A DNA stretch of 40,838 bases, taken from assembly GCA_947383215.1 (NCBI GenBank), contig CANDCP010000027.1, positions 1-40,838 of the forward strand, read 5' to 3'. This stretch comes from an uncultured Roseburia sp. (GTDB lineage: Bacteria > Bacillota > Clostridia > Lachnospirales > Lachnospiraceae). The position numbers were made by a program, and so were the translations under genes. The notes below the pieces were generated by a model. It saw only the letters and a program-made list of their open reading frames with translations, did no database searches and was not told where the DNA came from. Shown piece after piece: positions 33,161 to 40,838 of this stretch (position 1 is the stretch's first letter; every line of letters starts with the position of its first letter).

Positions 33161-33823
33161 ATGAAAACAATCGCAATTATCGATGACGATATTCATATCG
33201 GAAATATATTAGAAGAACTCCTTAGGCAGGAGGGCTACCGCACTCTGCGCGCCTACTCCGGCACGGAAGCGCTATACCTCCTCTCTGAAAACAGACCGGA
33301 TCTTATTTTACTTGACCTGATGCTCCCGGGTCTATCCGGTGAAGACGTTTTGGCAAAAATTTCCGGTATTCCCGTTATCATTCTCAGCGCCAAAATAGAT
33401 ATTGAAAACAAAGTTCATCTGCTCCTTGACGGCGCCGCCGACTATATCACCAAGCCGTTCAACACCAAAGAACTTCTTGCCAGGATCACGGTACAGCTTA
33501 GGAATTCGGCTCCGAAAGCTTCTTCCGTTTTTTCTGCCGGCGGTCTGCGCCTGAATTGTCTTTCGCACGAGGTCACTGTCTCAAATGAGCCGGTCCGGCT
33601 GACGAAAACAGAATATGCCATCTTAAAGCTTTTGATCCAAAATCCGAACCAGGTCATTTCCAAATCCGTAATCCTCGAGCGCATCAGCGGCGATACACCC
33701 GACTGCACAGACAGCTCTCTCAAGCAGCATGTCAGCAATCTGAGAAAAAAACTGCGGGATAAAGGCGGCAAAGATTACATTGAAGCGGTATGGGGAATCG
33801 GTTTTAAACTTACGGAATCATAA
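33161..33823 (+). CDS. OmpR/PhoB-family response regulator
   Basis: A 220-residue regulator. The receiver domain has acidic pocket D8-D10 (IIDDDIHIG), phospho-acceptor D52 (LLDLMLPG) and K98 (ITKPF). The C-terminal winged helix (about 125-218) contains VRLTKTEYAILKLLIQNPNQVISK and SLKQHVSNLRKKL, ending YIEAVWGIGFKL. GAGGT precedes the ATG. It is the first gene of the module and would be phosphorylated by the kinase at 35692. Direct repeats just past its stop (33824-33841) are a likely binding site for it. Confidence 0.94.
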   Translation: MKTIAIIDDDIHIGNILEELLRQEGYRTLRAYSGTEALYLLSENRPDLILLDLMLPGLSGEDVLAKISGIPVIILSAKIDIENKVHLLLDGAADYITKPFNTKELLARITVQLRNSAPKASSVFSAGGLRLNCLSHEVTVSNEPVRLTKTEYAILKLLIQNPNQVISKSVILERISGDTPDCTDSSLKQHVSNLRKKLRDKGGKDYIEAVWGIGFKLTES

Positions 33824-33841
33824 TCTTTACGAATTCTTTAC
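33824..33841 (+). promoter_or_regulatory. Direct-repeat response-regulator site upstream of the ABC promoter
   Basis: TCTTTAC at 33824-33830 and again at 33835-33841, an 11-bp period, ends 7 bp before the -35 at 33849. An 11-bp direct-repeat spacing is the usual layout for OmpR-family activators. Confidence 0.55.
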
Positions 33842-33848
33842 CCTCTTC

Positions 33849-33876
33849 TTGACCGCTGCCTTTACTTTTTTATGGT
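33849..33876 (+). promoter_or_regulatory. Promoter of the ABC-kinase part of the module
   Basis: TTGACC (33849-33854), 16-bp spacer, TATGGT (33871-33876). The start falls near 33882, which excludes the GTG at 33882 as the ABC gene start. Confidence 0.65.
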
Positions 33877-33914
33877 AAGCTGTGCGCAGAAAGAATAAGG
33901 AGGCAATGATAATT

Positions 33915-34829
33915 ATGGATTATGTTTTGACTACCGACGCGCTGACAAAACGATACAAGCACTTTACAGCGCTCTCAGGTGTTTCCATGCATGTCCCAAA
34001 AGGGGCGATTTACGGGTTTGTCGGCAAAAACGGCGCCGGCAAAACCACTCTGATACGCTTAATCTGCGGTCTTTCACAGCCCGATTGCGGCTCGTACTCT
34101 CTTTACGGGATAGAAAACAGCCAAAAAGAAATTGTTAAATCCCGGCGCAGAATGGGCGCCGTCGTAGAAACTCCGTCCATCTATCTTCATATGAGCGCAG
34201 AGGATAACATAAAAGAACAGTACCGAATCCTGGGGCTTCCGTCCTTCGACGAAATCCCGGCTCTCTTAAAGCTTGTCGGATTGGAAGACACAGGGAAAAA
34301 GAAGGCCAAAAACTTCTCCCTCGGTATGCGCCAGCGACTCGGCATCGCCATCGCATTGGCGGGAGATCCCGATTTTCTTGTTCTCGACGAACCGATCAAC
34401 GGGCTTGATCCTCAGGGTATTGTGGAAATACGCGAGCTGATCCTAAAGCTCAACAGAGAACGCCAGATTACGGTATTAATCTCCAGCCATATTCTGGATG
34501 AGCTTTCCCGGCTGGCCACTCATTACGGATTTATTGACAGCGGTCAGATTGTCCGGGAAATCAGCGCGAAATCTTTGGAAAACGCCTGTCAAAAGTGCGT
34601 GCGCCTGACCGTGACGGATACGAAAGCTCTCGCCCGCACGCTCGACAGTCTGGAACTGGAATACCAGATTGTTTCGAATACGCAGGCCGATATTTACGCC
34701 AAAATAAATATCACAAAACTGGCGCTGGAGCTTAATCGGGAAAGCTGCGACATCCTCTCTGTACAGGAACATGACGAAAGTCTGGAAAGCTATTATATTA
34801 ATCTGATTGGAGGCGCCCACTATGAATAG
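33915..34829 (+). CDS. ABC transporter ATP-binding protein, BcrA-like (second copy)
   Basis: A 304-residue ATPase, clearly paralogous to the one at 21289. It has Walker A GKNGAGKT at 37-44, the same place, a signature FSLGMRQR, FLVLDEPINGLDP and VLISSHILDE, then a C-terminal accessory domain. Two ATGs are possible: 33906 lies 2 nt from AAGGAGG and 33915 lies 11 nt away. I prefer 33915 because the protein then begins like its paralog. It overlaps the permease start by 8 nt. It powers the partner permease, probably in export of or defence against antimicrobial peptides. Confidence 0.92.
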   Translation: MDYVLTTDALTKRYKHFTALSGVSMHVPKGAIYGFVGKNGAGKTTLIRLICGLSQPDCGSYSLYGIENSQKEIVKSRRRMGAVVETPSIYLHMSAEDNIKEQYRILGLPSFDEIPALLKLVGLEDTGKKKAKNFSLGMRQRLGIAIALAGDPDFLVLDEPINGLDPQGIVEIRELILKLNRERQITVLISSHILDELSRLATHYGFIDSGQIVREISAKSLENACQKCVRLTVTDTKALARTLDSLELEYQIVSNTQADIYAKINITKLALELNRESCDILSVQEHDESLESYYINLIGGAHYE

Positions 34830-35652
34830 ATTGTTATCCGCTAATTTTACACGTCTGATCAAAGATAAAATTTTTTGGCTCAGTATGATTTTTATGTCTT
34901 TAATGAGCGTTTACATGATCGTGATGCGCTACATCACGACAAAGCAACACGGATACCGCCTCTACCTGGATTATGGGTTTTTCAACTACTCGATTTACGC
35001 CGTAATTGTTTTATCCGTCTTCGTCAGCTTGTTTGTAGGCACGGAATACAGCGACGGCGCCATCCGCAATAAAATTATTGTCGGGCACAAGCGGTCAGAT
35101 ATTTATCTGTCAAACTTTCTCGTCTGTACCGCGGTCGGATTTTTAATCTGCATCGCTTATATTGTGCCTACCCTGATTATCGGCATACCGTTAGTCGGTT
35201 TTTTTGAAACGGAAATTCAGACGATACTGCTTACGGGCCTTTGCGTGTTCGCAATGACGATTGCATTTTCCGCAATCTTTACTGCAATTTCCATGCTAAA
35301 CCAGAGCAAAGCAATCGCCGCGGTTATCACGATTTTAGGCGTGTTCCTTCTGCTCTTTATCGGCATCTACATTCAAACGCGGCTGGACGAACCGGAAGTG
35401 TACGACGGGTACTCTTACAGCGTCGGCGGAGAAGTCGTGTCCGTTGAGGAAGAACCCAATCCTCTCTATTTAAGCGGAACCAAACGAGACGTCTACGAAT
35501 TTTTATATGACTTTCTGCCCGGCTGTCAGAGCGTACGGCTGTCAAACATGATTGCGCCGGATCCGCTGACGATGTCTGTCTATTCGATCGGCATTGCGAC
35601 GGCCGCCACCGGACTCGGACTGATCTTCTTTCGAAAAAAAGATTTAAAATAG
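34822..35652 (+). CDS. ABC-2 type permease (bacitracin-type module)
   Basis: A 276-residue membrane protein with about six hydrophobic segments. The cytosolic start MNRLLSANFTRLIKDKIFWLSM and FVGTEYSDGAIRNKIIVGHKRSDIYLSNF match the ABC-2 pattern of the first pair (compare DYNNGTLKNIIAKGYNRSSIY). An extracytoplasmic loop (about residues 188-245, acidic) separates the last helices. The ATG at 34822 lies 8 nt from GGAGG. The overlap with the ATPase gene implies coupled translation. Confidence 0.88.
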   Translation: MNRLLSANFTRLIKDKIFWLSMIFMSLMSVYMIVMRYITTKQHGYRLYLDYGFFNYSIYAVIVLSVFVSLFVGTEYSDGAIRNKIIVGHKRSDIYLSNFLVCTAVGFLICIAYIVPTLIIGIPLVGFFETEIQTILLTGLCVFAMTIAFSAIFTAISMLNQSKAIAAVITILGVFLLLFIGIYIQTRLDEPEVYDGYSYSVGGEVVSVEEEPNPLYLSGTKRDVYEFLYDFLPGCQSVRLSNMIAPDPLTMSVYSIGIATAATGLGLIFFRKKDLK

Positions 35653-35691
35653 AAGCAGGCAGATTACGGGGCGGCGCCCAAAGGAGGCTGT

Positions 35692-36579
35692 ATGAAATTG
35701 GAATTATGGATAATCATCGGTATTCTTGGCATCACGGTTCTCATCCTTTCGCTCAAGCTATTTCTTATGCGCAAATCCGCAAGAGAAATCGAATCCACGC
35801 TTGTCGACTGGCTTGCGGCCGAGACAAATACGCTGATTCACATTTCAAGCCGCGACGGCTGTATGCGCAAGCTTGCGGCAGGGCTTAACATACATTTGCG
35901 TATGCTCCGCCGTGAGCGCCGCCGTTTCCTGCACGGCGATCTGGAGCTTAAAGAGGCAATCACTAACATCTCGCACGACCTTCGCACCCCTTTAACTGCA
36001 ATCTGCGGATATCTCGATCTGCTGGAGCGCGAAGAAAAAACTGCGACCGTAAAACGCTATCTTTCTATGATCCAAAACCGCACAGAGGTCTTAAAACAAC
36101 TGACCGAGGAGCTTTTTGTCTATTCTATGGCCTCATCCGTACCGGAATCGAAACCGGAAACCGTGAATCTCTCGAGAATTTTAGAAGAAAGCCTGCTTTC
36201 CTTTTACGGCGCGATGAAACAGCGATCCATTATACCCGATATCTCCATTCCCCAGGCAAAAATAGAGCGCACTCTGGATCCAAACGCCGCAAACCGCATT
36301 TTCAGTAATATTATCGGCAACGCTTTAAAATACAGCGACGGCGACTTTTCGGTGCAAATGTACGAAAACGGAACCATTATTTTTTCCAACAGCGCCGAAA
36401 CCTTAAACGCGGTAACCGCCGGAAGACTTTTTGACCGCTTCTATACCGTGGATTCCGCTCAAAACGGTACCGGCCTTGGCCTCTCTATCGCCAGACTGTT
36501 AACGCAGCGGATGGGCGGAACCATCACGGCGGATTACAGCGAGGGAAGGCTTTATATTACGGTGCGCTTTCCGGCATAG
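35692..36579 (+). CDS. Sensor histidine kinase (HisKA/HATPase)
   Basis: A 295-residue kinase. One N-terminal membrane helix (about 6-26) is followed by a short linker, then the H-box with H95 (NISHDLRTPLTAICGYLDL), the N-box SNIIGNALKYSDGD and the G-box NGTGLGLSIARLLTQRMGG. There is almost no extracellular domain, so it probably senses through the adjacent transporter or within the membrane, as known for bacitracin-type intramembrane kinases. AAGGAGG precedes the ATG. It is the last gene of the RR-ABC-ABC-HK module. No clear terminator is seen before the convergent operon. Confidence 0.93.
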   Translation: MKLELWIIIGILGITVLILSLKLFLMRKSAREIESTLVDWLAAETNTLIHISSRDGCMRKLAAGLNIHLRMLRRERRRFLHGDLELKEAITNISHDLRTPLTAICGYLDLLEREEKTATVKRYLSMIQNRTEVLKQLTEELFVYSMASSVPESKPETVNLSRILEESLLSFYGAMKQRSIIPDISIPQAKIERTLDPNAANRIFSNIIGNALKYSDGDFSVQMYENGTIIFSNSAETLNAVTAGRLFDRFYTVDSAQNGTGLGLSIARLLTQRMGGTITADYSEGRLYITVRFPA

Positions 36580-36650
36580 GGGAAACGCCGCCCTTTTAAC
36601 TCTCTAACTCAGCAAAACAGGATACGAAAAAACACGATATCCCGCCAAAA

Positions 36651-38219
36651 TCAGACGACGGCTTCTATAATCGTCTTGCTGCCCACCAAAATCTGCTTTA
36701 CGCCGCGCTCTTTATTTTTATTAAAATTAAAGCTCAACATATACCCTTTTTGCTTATGATAAAAATCCAGATAATCTACAAGCTGTCTCTCTCCTCTTTC
36801 GTTATATTCCTTTCCGTGCCATATCTTCAATTCCACAATAAACTGCTCTCCGAAATAATCGATTATCACGTCTGTCCGTCTTGCATCTCTTGTCTGCGCC
36901 TCAATATAATAATTCCCCGCACCATTGATAATTGGTTTTAAATATAACAAAAAAAACTTTCTTCCATTGCGTTCAACATATTTCTCATCATTTCCATCAT
37001 AAATATCCGAAAAATATTCAACAAATTTTTCTAACACCAAATCCATATCAAGCCTTCCATCTTTAAGGAACTGATTCTTATCACGCTGCCCATATTGAAA
37101 CGCTTTACTTTCAACGGCCTCTTCCGTAATAAACATATTCAGCAAGCCCATTTCAAATACACGATTTGCAACTGCGACATGTCCGTTTTCTTCCTTTAAA
37201 AAACCAAACATTACACCTAAATTAACCGACTTTACAAGCGGGCTGAACGGAATTTGTTTTCCTTGATATAAAATCTCCTCTATCATACTGCGCAAGTCCT
37301 TATAGGTATCCAGCTGCTTTACCATACTGTCAAACAATGAAGTATTTTCTTTCAGAATATACTTTACCGCCTCTGCAATTCCTTCGCTGCTCCATACGGC
37401 AATCTCTTCGTCAAGTAATTTACAAATTGCAGACACCAAATATGGATACCCGCACGTATATTCATAAATACATTTTGAAACAATATATATGTCCATTCCC
37501 GTATGATGATCTTCCTCATATTCGCTGAGCATACCTGCAATCTGATCTGCGGAAAAACTCATCTCCAGACTAAATTTCGCCGCTATATTCCACGGACTGT
37601 TATACTTTCGTTCTTCATTAGGGCGTAGCTTTAACTTTAGATTTTTAATGTCGTAAACGCCGGCTAGAATTACCGACCAAAAAGTCGGCTTATTTTTCCG
37701 TTCAAGATAATACCCCCGCAATAATGCAAGAAAGTCAACAAACACCTGATAATTGGAAGCGCTGTCTACTTCATCGATCATAAGTACAAGCGGACGACCC
37801 TGCCTTAAACATTCCCCACATAACTTGCAAAACAATACAAACATTTCATTCAAATCAAATTTTTCATTTTCTACGCAACGCATCAGGTCCTGTAACGGAA
37901 TCGCCTCTGTTTTACCGTAACTTTCCCGCAATTCGCGCACAAAATAGTTTGTAAACGAAACTGCAAATTTGTGCTCATTTTCAAAAACAGATGTACTCAT
38001 TTTCTGAAAATCCATGAACAAAACGAAATAATCTTTTTTTAAATATTCTGCCAATGCCAGAAGTGTCGTCGTTTTTCCATACTGCCTGCCGCGGTTTATA
38101 ACAAAATACTTTCCTCGGTCTACATAGCGCTGCCGCATTTCTCTTAATCTCTCATCAAGCCTTACCATGTAATGTTCGTCCGGCTCACATTGACCTTCCG
38201 TGTTGAAATACCGCCGCAT
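36651..38219 (-). CDS. AAA-like ATPase with C-terminal PD-(D/E)XK nuclease-like domain
   Basis: A 522-residue protein from the ATG at 38219 (GGAGGG 7 nt upstream). The N-terminal P-loop ATPase has Walker A GRQYGKTT (44-51) and Walker B LVLMIDEVD (144-152). A helical middle contains a winged-helix-like stretch (about 300-360). The C-terminal part has the PD-(D/E)XK pattern: D450 in RTDVIIDYFG, then E463-L-K465 in FIVELKIW, followed by QLVDYLDF. The family (AAA-ATPase-like plus nuclease-like domain) is widespread, often multicopy, in gut anaerobes, and its role is not established. It starts 20 nt after the preceding gene on the same strand and is likely in the same operon. Codon use is AT-rich relative to neighbours to the left. 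Confidence 0.82.
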   Translation of the reverse strand: MRRYFNTEGQCEPDEHYMVRLDERLREMRQRYVDRGKYFVINRGRQYGKTTTLLALAEYLKKDYFVLFMDFQKMSTSVFENEHKFAVSFTNYFVRELRESYGKTEAIPLQDLMRCVENEKFDLNEMFVLFCKLCGECLRQGRPLVLMIDEVDSASNYQVFVDFLALLRGYYLERKNKPTFWSVILAGVYDIKNLKLKLRPNEERKYNSPWNIAAKFSLEMSFSADQIAGMLSEYEEDHHTGMDIYIVSKCIYEYTCGYPYLVSAICKLLDEEIAVWSSEGIAEAVKYILKENTSLFDSMVKQLDTYKDLRSMIEEILYQGKQIPFSPLVKSVNLGVMFGFLKEENGHVAVANRVFEMGLLNMFITEEAVESKAFQYGQRDKNQFLKDGRLDMDLVLEKFVEYFSDIYDGNDEKYVERNGRKFFLLYLKPIINGAGNYYIEAQTRDARRTDVIIDYFGEQFIVELKIWHGKEYNERGERQLVDYLDFYHKQKGYMLSFNFNKNKERGVKQILVGSKTIIEAVV

Positions 38220-38239
38220 TTTTCTACCCTCCATATATA

Positions 38240-39553
38240 TTATCCCTGAATCTGGTCATAACGCTCCCTGGCAAGCCTTCTAACTGCTCTATAATTAGAA
38301 TCAGATGACTGCAATAAAAACTGATTTATCCAGGTTTCGTTAAATCTCAATTTATGCAAACCTCTTTTTTCTATCTCATCGCACCATCTCTTGACATTCC
38401 TCCCCTCCGTGCCTACATAAGCGATCTGAAACAATAATTCCGAATTTCTTGATAAATCACGCAGATACAGCTCCCACTTCACAGTGGTTACTCCATCTAA
38501 AATCTGTTGTAAATATTCCTGCGCATCCCATGAATGTTCGTATTCATTTCCCATGACACAGATTAACGTGGCATTCAGACATTCATACACGGCTGGATCC
38601 GGTATCATTGTCCCCATTGACGCTAACATTTTTGCCGCCAATGGTTCGTTATAAAAATTATTAATTCCATTATGTGTATTTAACAAATTTTTGGCAGAAC
38701 TTATAAATGAATTTGATTTCAAATTTTCCGGAACATAATCAAAGCCATGTACATTAAACAAAATTGTTTTCATCGCTTTAATATAATCCCTTTTATCGGA
38801 ACTAGAAATCTCTGCATAAACAGTTCCAAAATTGTATTTATCAACCTCGGCAAGCGAATCCCATATTACAGGAACGATGGTACTCATATTATGGAATACA
38901 ACATCTTTTTCTTCTTGCTTTTCAGTCCGTGCCATATTAAGTAATGAGCGCAAAATTGTCCTCTTTTGAAAATACTGCTCTTGCGAAAGCCTGACTATTT
39001 CCTCCGATGTAGGCGTTAACAATTTGCTTTTTAGCATTTCTCTTATATTCGTAAAGCTAAGTGTTTTGCATTCCGTCATATCTGAAAGAACATAACGAAT
39101 ACAATCATCAATAAGAGTTCGCGCCTGATTCTTATTTATGTTAATCTTTTCAATCATTTGATACTCTCTTGACGAATACATCTTTATCTGTTCCGCATGA
39201 TGAAGCAATTCCAGCTTTTCATTCTTTTTTAAAAATCCTATATCACAATTTAATTCAATAATCTCCTGTTCCGAAATTCTATCTATGGACACTTCTTTAT
39301 CGTATCCTAACATATCGGCTATAAATTCTTTCCCAAAAAATTCTAATCTATCCTTTAGTATAGATATTGTTCTGCGCCATACAAACTCTGCCGCCATATC
39401 AAACAGACCGCTCTCGAAATTCACAAGAACTGCCTTTTGTTCTCTTTCGTTCAGCTGAATATTTGACACGGAACAATCAAAACAAGTATTGATCTCGGGA
39501 ACCACTTCGCAAGAAACCACTTGCGTATTATTAATCGTCATCAATTCATTCAT
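38240..39553 (-). CDS. Unrecognised 437-residue protein in the DAC-like operon
   Basis: I do not recognise this family. The sequence looks soluble and mostly helical, without signal peptide or membrane helices. Short Cys-containing segments lie near the N-terminus (VSCEVVPEINTCFDCSVSN), and the C-terminal third is Trp/Arg-rich (WCDEIEKRGLHKLRF, WINQFLL, YRAVRRLARERYDQ). It starts in a TAATG overlap with the stop of the DAC-like gene, so production is tightly coupled to that protein and physical partnership is plausible. Composition is AT-rich like its two neighbours. It could be an effector, adaptor or regulator of the system; nothing in the sequence decides. Confidence 0.8.
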   Translation of the reverse strand: MNELMTINNTQVVSCEVVPEINTCFDCSVSNIQLNEREQKAVLVNFESGLFDMAAEFVWRRTISILKDRLEFFGKEFIADMLGYDKEVSIDRISEQEIIELNCDIGFLKKNEKLELLHHAEQIKMYSSREYQMIEKININKNQARTLIDDCIRYVLSDMTECKTLSFTNIREMLKSKLLTPTSEEIVRLSQEQYFQKRTILRSLLNMARTEKQEEKDVVFHNMSTIVPVIWDSLAEVDKYNFGTVYAEISSSDKRDYIKAMKTILFNVHGFDYVPENLKSNSFISSAKNLLNTHNGINNFYNEPLAAKMLASMGTMIPDPAVYECLNATLICVMGNEYEHSWDAQEYLQQILDGVTTVKWELYLRDLSRNSELLFQIAYVGTEGRNVKRWCDEIEKRGLHKLRFNETWINQFLLQSSDSNYRAVRRLARERYDQIQG

Positions 39554-40590
39554 TATATATCTTCCCTCCTTTTATAAAATATTTCACCGTCTTGTGACTG
39601 AAAATAAACAGCCGTCAATCTCTCCATTTCAATATTTTTATATATTCCTTCCGCTGTTCTTTTCCTAGCTCCACCTTTAATGTCTCTGGGAATATCCCCT
39701 TTATAAAACGCATTATACCCAATGATTCTCCCTTGATCCGTAATAACTGTAATTCCGTCCGTATTCAGCATTTCATAAAAAGCGCCGGTGATTGAATAAA
39801 ATTTTTCAGCTTCAGAATAGCTTTCAATCATTTCCTTATCTAAAAAAAGCTCATATAAATTTATATCCGGCGTTAATCTTATACCGTCTAAATATTTGTT
39901 TGGATAATCAAAAGAACTACTTACAACTATCATAATTGTTCCATGTACCTTTATTGGTAAATTTCTTAGTACCTTTAACATACAGCTCTGCGCGTAAATG
40001 GATTTATCCTTTCGAGGGTTAATCGAGATAATATCTTTACTCATCTGAGAAAAAATTTCGTTATTATCGTTCTTTTCGTCATAAAATTTTATACTTATAA
40101 TTTCTTTTTCTTTATTAGGTCTTGTTATACAAAGCTCAAAATTATTAACCGCTTTTATAACCATAACTTTACACTCGGGGTTCAAATCGAACAAATCTGT
40201 CTGTTCATGTAAATATTCTTCAAAATTGTTTCCATTAATTTCTGTATATCGCCTAAAAATACCATATTCCATCCCGTCTTCTTTAACATTTACATAAATA
40301 AACCATCCGTTTTTGCAAAACGGAGCCAGTGCCTTATAATATCTCAAAAATTTACTCCCCTCAAATTTATCTTTAAACATACAAAATGAACTCTTTGACG
40401 GTATTGCTTCAAAAAAAGATTCTATCTTAGTTCCTATAATTATTTGAGAGAATATTTTACAGTCCTCCTCACTATAATTATACATTTCTGACATTACAAC
40501 CAACAGTGTATGATAAAAGTCATCCGTCAACCTTATCTTCTCTTCCTCAAATATTCTTTTGATTTTATCTTCAGCTAAACTATAATACAT
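39553..40590 (-). CDS. Divergent DisA_N (diadenylate cyclase-like) domain protein with N-terminal sensor-like region
   Basis: A 345-residue soluble protein. Residues about 200-340 follow the order of DisA_N/DAC motifs: a hydrophobic strand VHGTIMIVVSS (compare GALIVV), DGIRLTPDINLYEL, then TDGITVITDQGRIIGYNAF (277-295; compare DGAIVI...G.I), GGARKRTAE (306-314; compare GTRHRAA) and FQSQDGEIFY (330-339). The catalytic-type DGA is DGI here and RHR is RKR. About 25 extra residues split the domain. Residues 1-195 are of unknown fold and sit where DACN-type sensor domains occur in related conflict-system proteins. Activity may be altered or lost. It heads the three-gene operon; GAGGAG lies 8 nt before the ATG. 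The assignment is by motif order only. Confidence 0.65.
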   Translation of the reverse strand: MYYSLAEDKIKRIFEEEKIRLTDDFYHTLLVVMSEMYNYSEEDCKIFSQIIIGTKIESFFEAIPSKSSFCMFKDKFEGSKFLRYYKALAPFCKNGWFIYVNVKEDGMEYGIFRRYTEINGNNFEEYLHEQTDLFDLNPECKVMVIKAVNNFELCITRPNKEKEIISIKFYDEKNDNNEIFSQMSKDIISINPRKDKSIYAQSCMLKVLRNLPIKVHGTIMIVVSSSFDYPNKYLDGIRLTPDINLYELFLDKEMIESYSEAEKFYSITGAFYEMLNTDGITVITDQGRIIGYNAFYKGDIPRDIKGGARKRTAEGIYKNIEMERLTAVYFQSQDGEIFYKRREDI

Positions 40591-40675
40591 CTTTCATACT
40601 CCTCTGTCGTCTATTCTTAACTTATTTTCTATATATGTCTTTTTTATTCTCATCGAAAATATTTTCTATCTGTAA

Positions 40676-40704
40676 ATTGTACAGCATCCTTTTCGTATTG
40701 TAAA
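40676..40704 (-). promoter_or_regulatory. Sigma-A promoter of the DAC-like operon
   Basis: Minus strand TTTACA (40699-40704), 17-bp spacer, TACAAT (40676-40681). Each hexamer is one base from consensus. No operator-like repeat overlaps it. Confidence 0.85.
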
Positions 40705-40711
40705 CAAATTA

Positions 40712-40739
40712 GAAAAAAAGGAACCTATCTCAAGGTTCC
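40712..40739 (-). terminator. Terminator of the gene entering from the right edge
   Basis: GGAACC (40720-40725) pairs with GGTTCC (40734-40739). Minus-strand reading is followed by seven T residues. It isolates the DAC operon from upstream transcription. Confidence 0.82.
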
Positions 40740-40770
40740 GCTTATTATTGACTATTTACATATAAAATAA

Positions 40771-40838
40771 TTAACTCCTCCCTAGTTCCCCGGCAAAGTA
40801 TTCCCCGATCTTAGCGATCATCCCAAGCGCCTCCATCT
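40771..40838 (-). CDS. C-terminal end of a gene running off the window
   Basis: The minus-strand frame ending in TAA at 40771 encodes EALGMIAKIGEYFAGELGRS at its end and remains open to the window edge. The terminator 30 nt downstream supports it as a real 3' end. Only about 22 residues are visible, so no family can be given; a start inside the window at 40837 cannot be excluded. Confidence 0.45.
   Translation of the reverse strand, partial: MEALGMIAKIGEYFAGELGRS

Larger units (their letters stand above)
40591..40770. other. Intergenic region upstream of the DAC-like operon
   Basis: It contains the terminator of the gene entering from the right, then the DAC operon promoter, then an AT-rich leader of about 80 nt. 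No other ORF or RNA is apparent. Confidence 0.6.

Noticed and set aside
36580-36650. Terminator between the histidine kinase and the AAA-like gene
   Set aside because: A weak stem with a bulge (GGATA/TATCC) occurs near 36620-36645, but neither strand has a proper T-tract after it.
1-40838. CRISPR arrays, tRNA/rRNA genes, insertion sequences, prophage genes
   Set aside because: I saw no regularly spaced direct repeats, no cloverleaf sequences, and no transposase, integrase or phage structural proteins.

Overview
The window looks like chromosome of a low-to-mid GC Gram-positive anaerobe of the Clostridia, most likely Lachnospiraceae. The grounds are the order rpsF-ssb-rpsR-gdpP-rplI-dnaB, strong AGGAGG ribosome sites, a type-51 class A PBP, GHKL/LytTR signalling, maltose-type sugar ABC genes, and a LacI-like sensor fused to GGDEF. 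Species cannot be named from sequence alone.

Layout. (1) 106-6222, minus strand: a replication and translation block. rpsF-ssb-rpsR end at a strong terminator; gdpP-rplI-dnaB have their own promoter and end at a second terminator; a MerR-type regulator then has its own promoter. (2) 6568-9444: a cytosolic sugar-sensor-like diguanylate cyclase (plus) convergent with a small minus-strand cluster (Mor-like HTH protein, 20-codon ORF, small membrane protein). (3) 9672-14195, minus: tcdA, a class A PBP and a one-TM protein in a tight cluster, then a ROK glucokinase with its own promoter. (4) 14368-21127, minus: LytTR response regulator, GHKL histidine kinase and a 1580-residue secreted repeat protein, apparently one operon. 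(5) 21289-22987, plus: a BcrA-like ABC pair behind a promoter whose -10 lies inside a perfect 22-bp palindrome. (6) 23066-32951, minus: a carbohydrate regulon (LacI repressor, MalG/MalF/MalE-like importer, chemoreceptor, GH31 glucosidase). Five copies of a GTTAACCGGTTAAC-like operator sit just downstream of its three promoters. (7) 33161-36579, plus: OmpR-type regulator, ABC ATPase, permease and histidine kinase, a complete peptide-sensing/detoxification style module. (8) 36651-40590, minus: a visibly AT-richer three-gene operon. It encodes a divergent DisA_N (diadenylate cyclase-like) protein, an unrecognised 437-residue protein, and an AAA-like ATPase with a C-terminal PD-(D/E)XK motif. It has its own near-consensus promoter and lies just after the terminator of a gene that runs off the right edge.

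How the parts work together. Imported oligosaccharide would be bound by the MalE-like lipoprotein, imported by the MalFG-like permease, cut by the GH31 enzyme and phosphorylated by the ROK kinase, with the LacI protein switching the importer, the glucosidase-chemoreceptor operon and itself. Region 8 is the best candidate for an undescribed system: a nucleotide-second-messenger-like protein encoded next to an ATPase/nuclease, in DNA whose composition differs from its surroundings.
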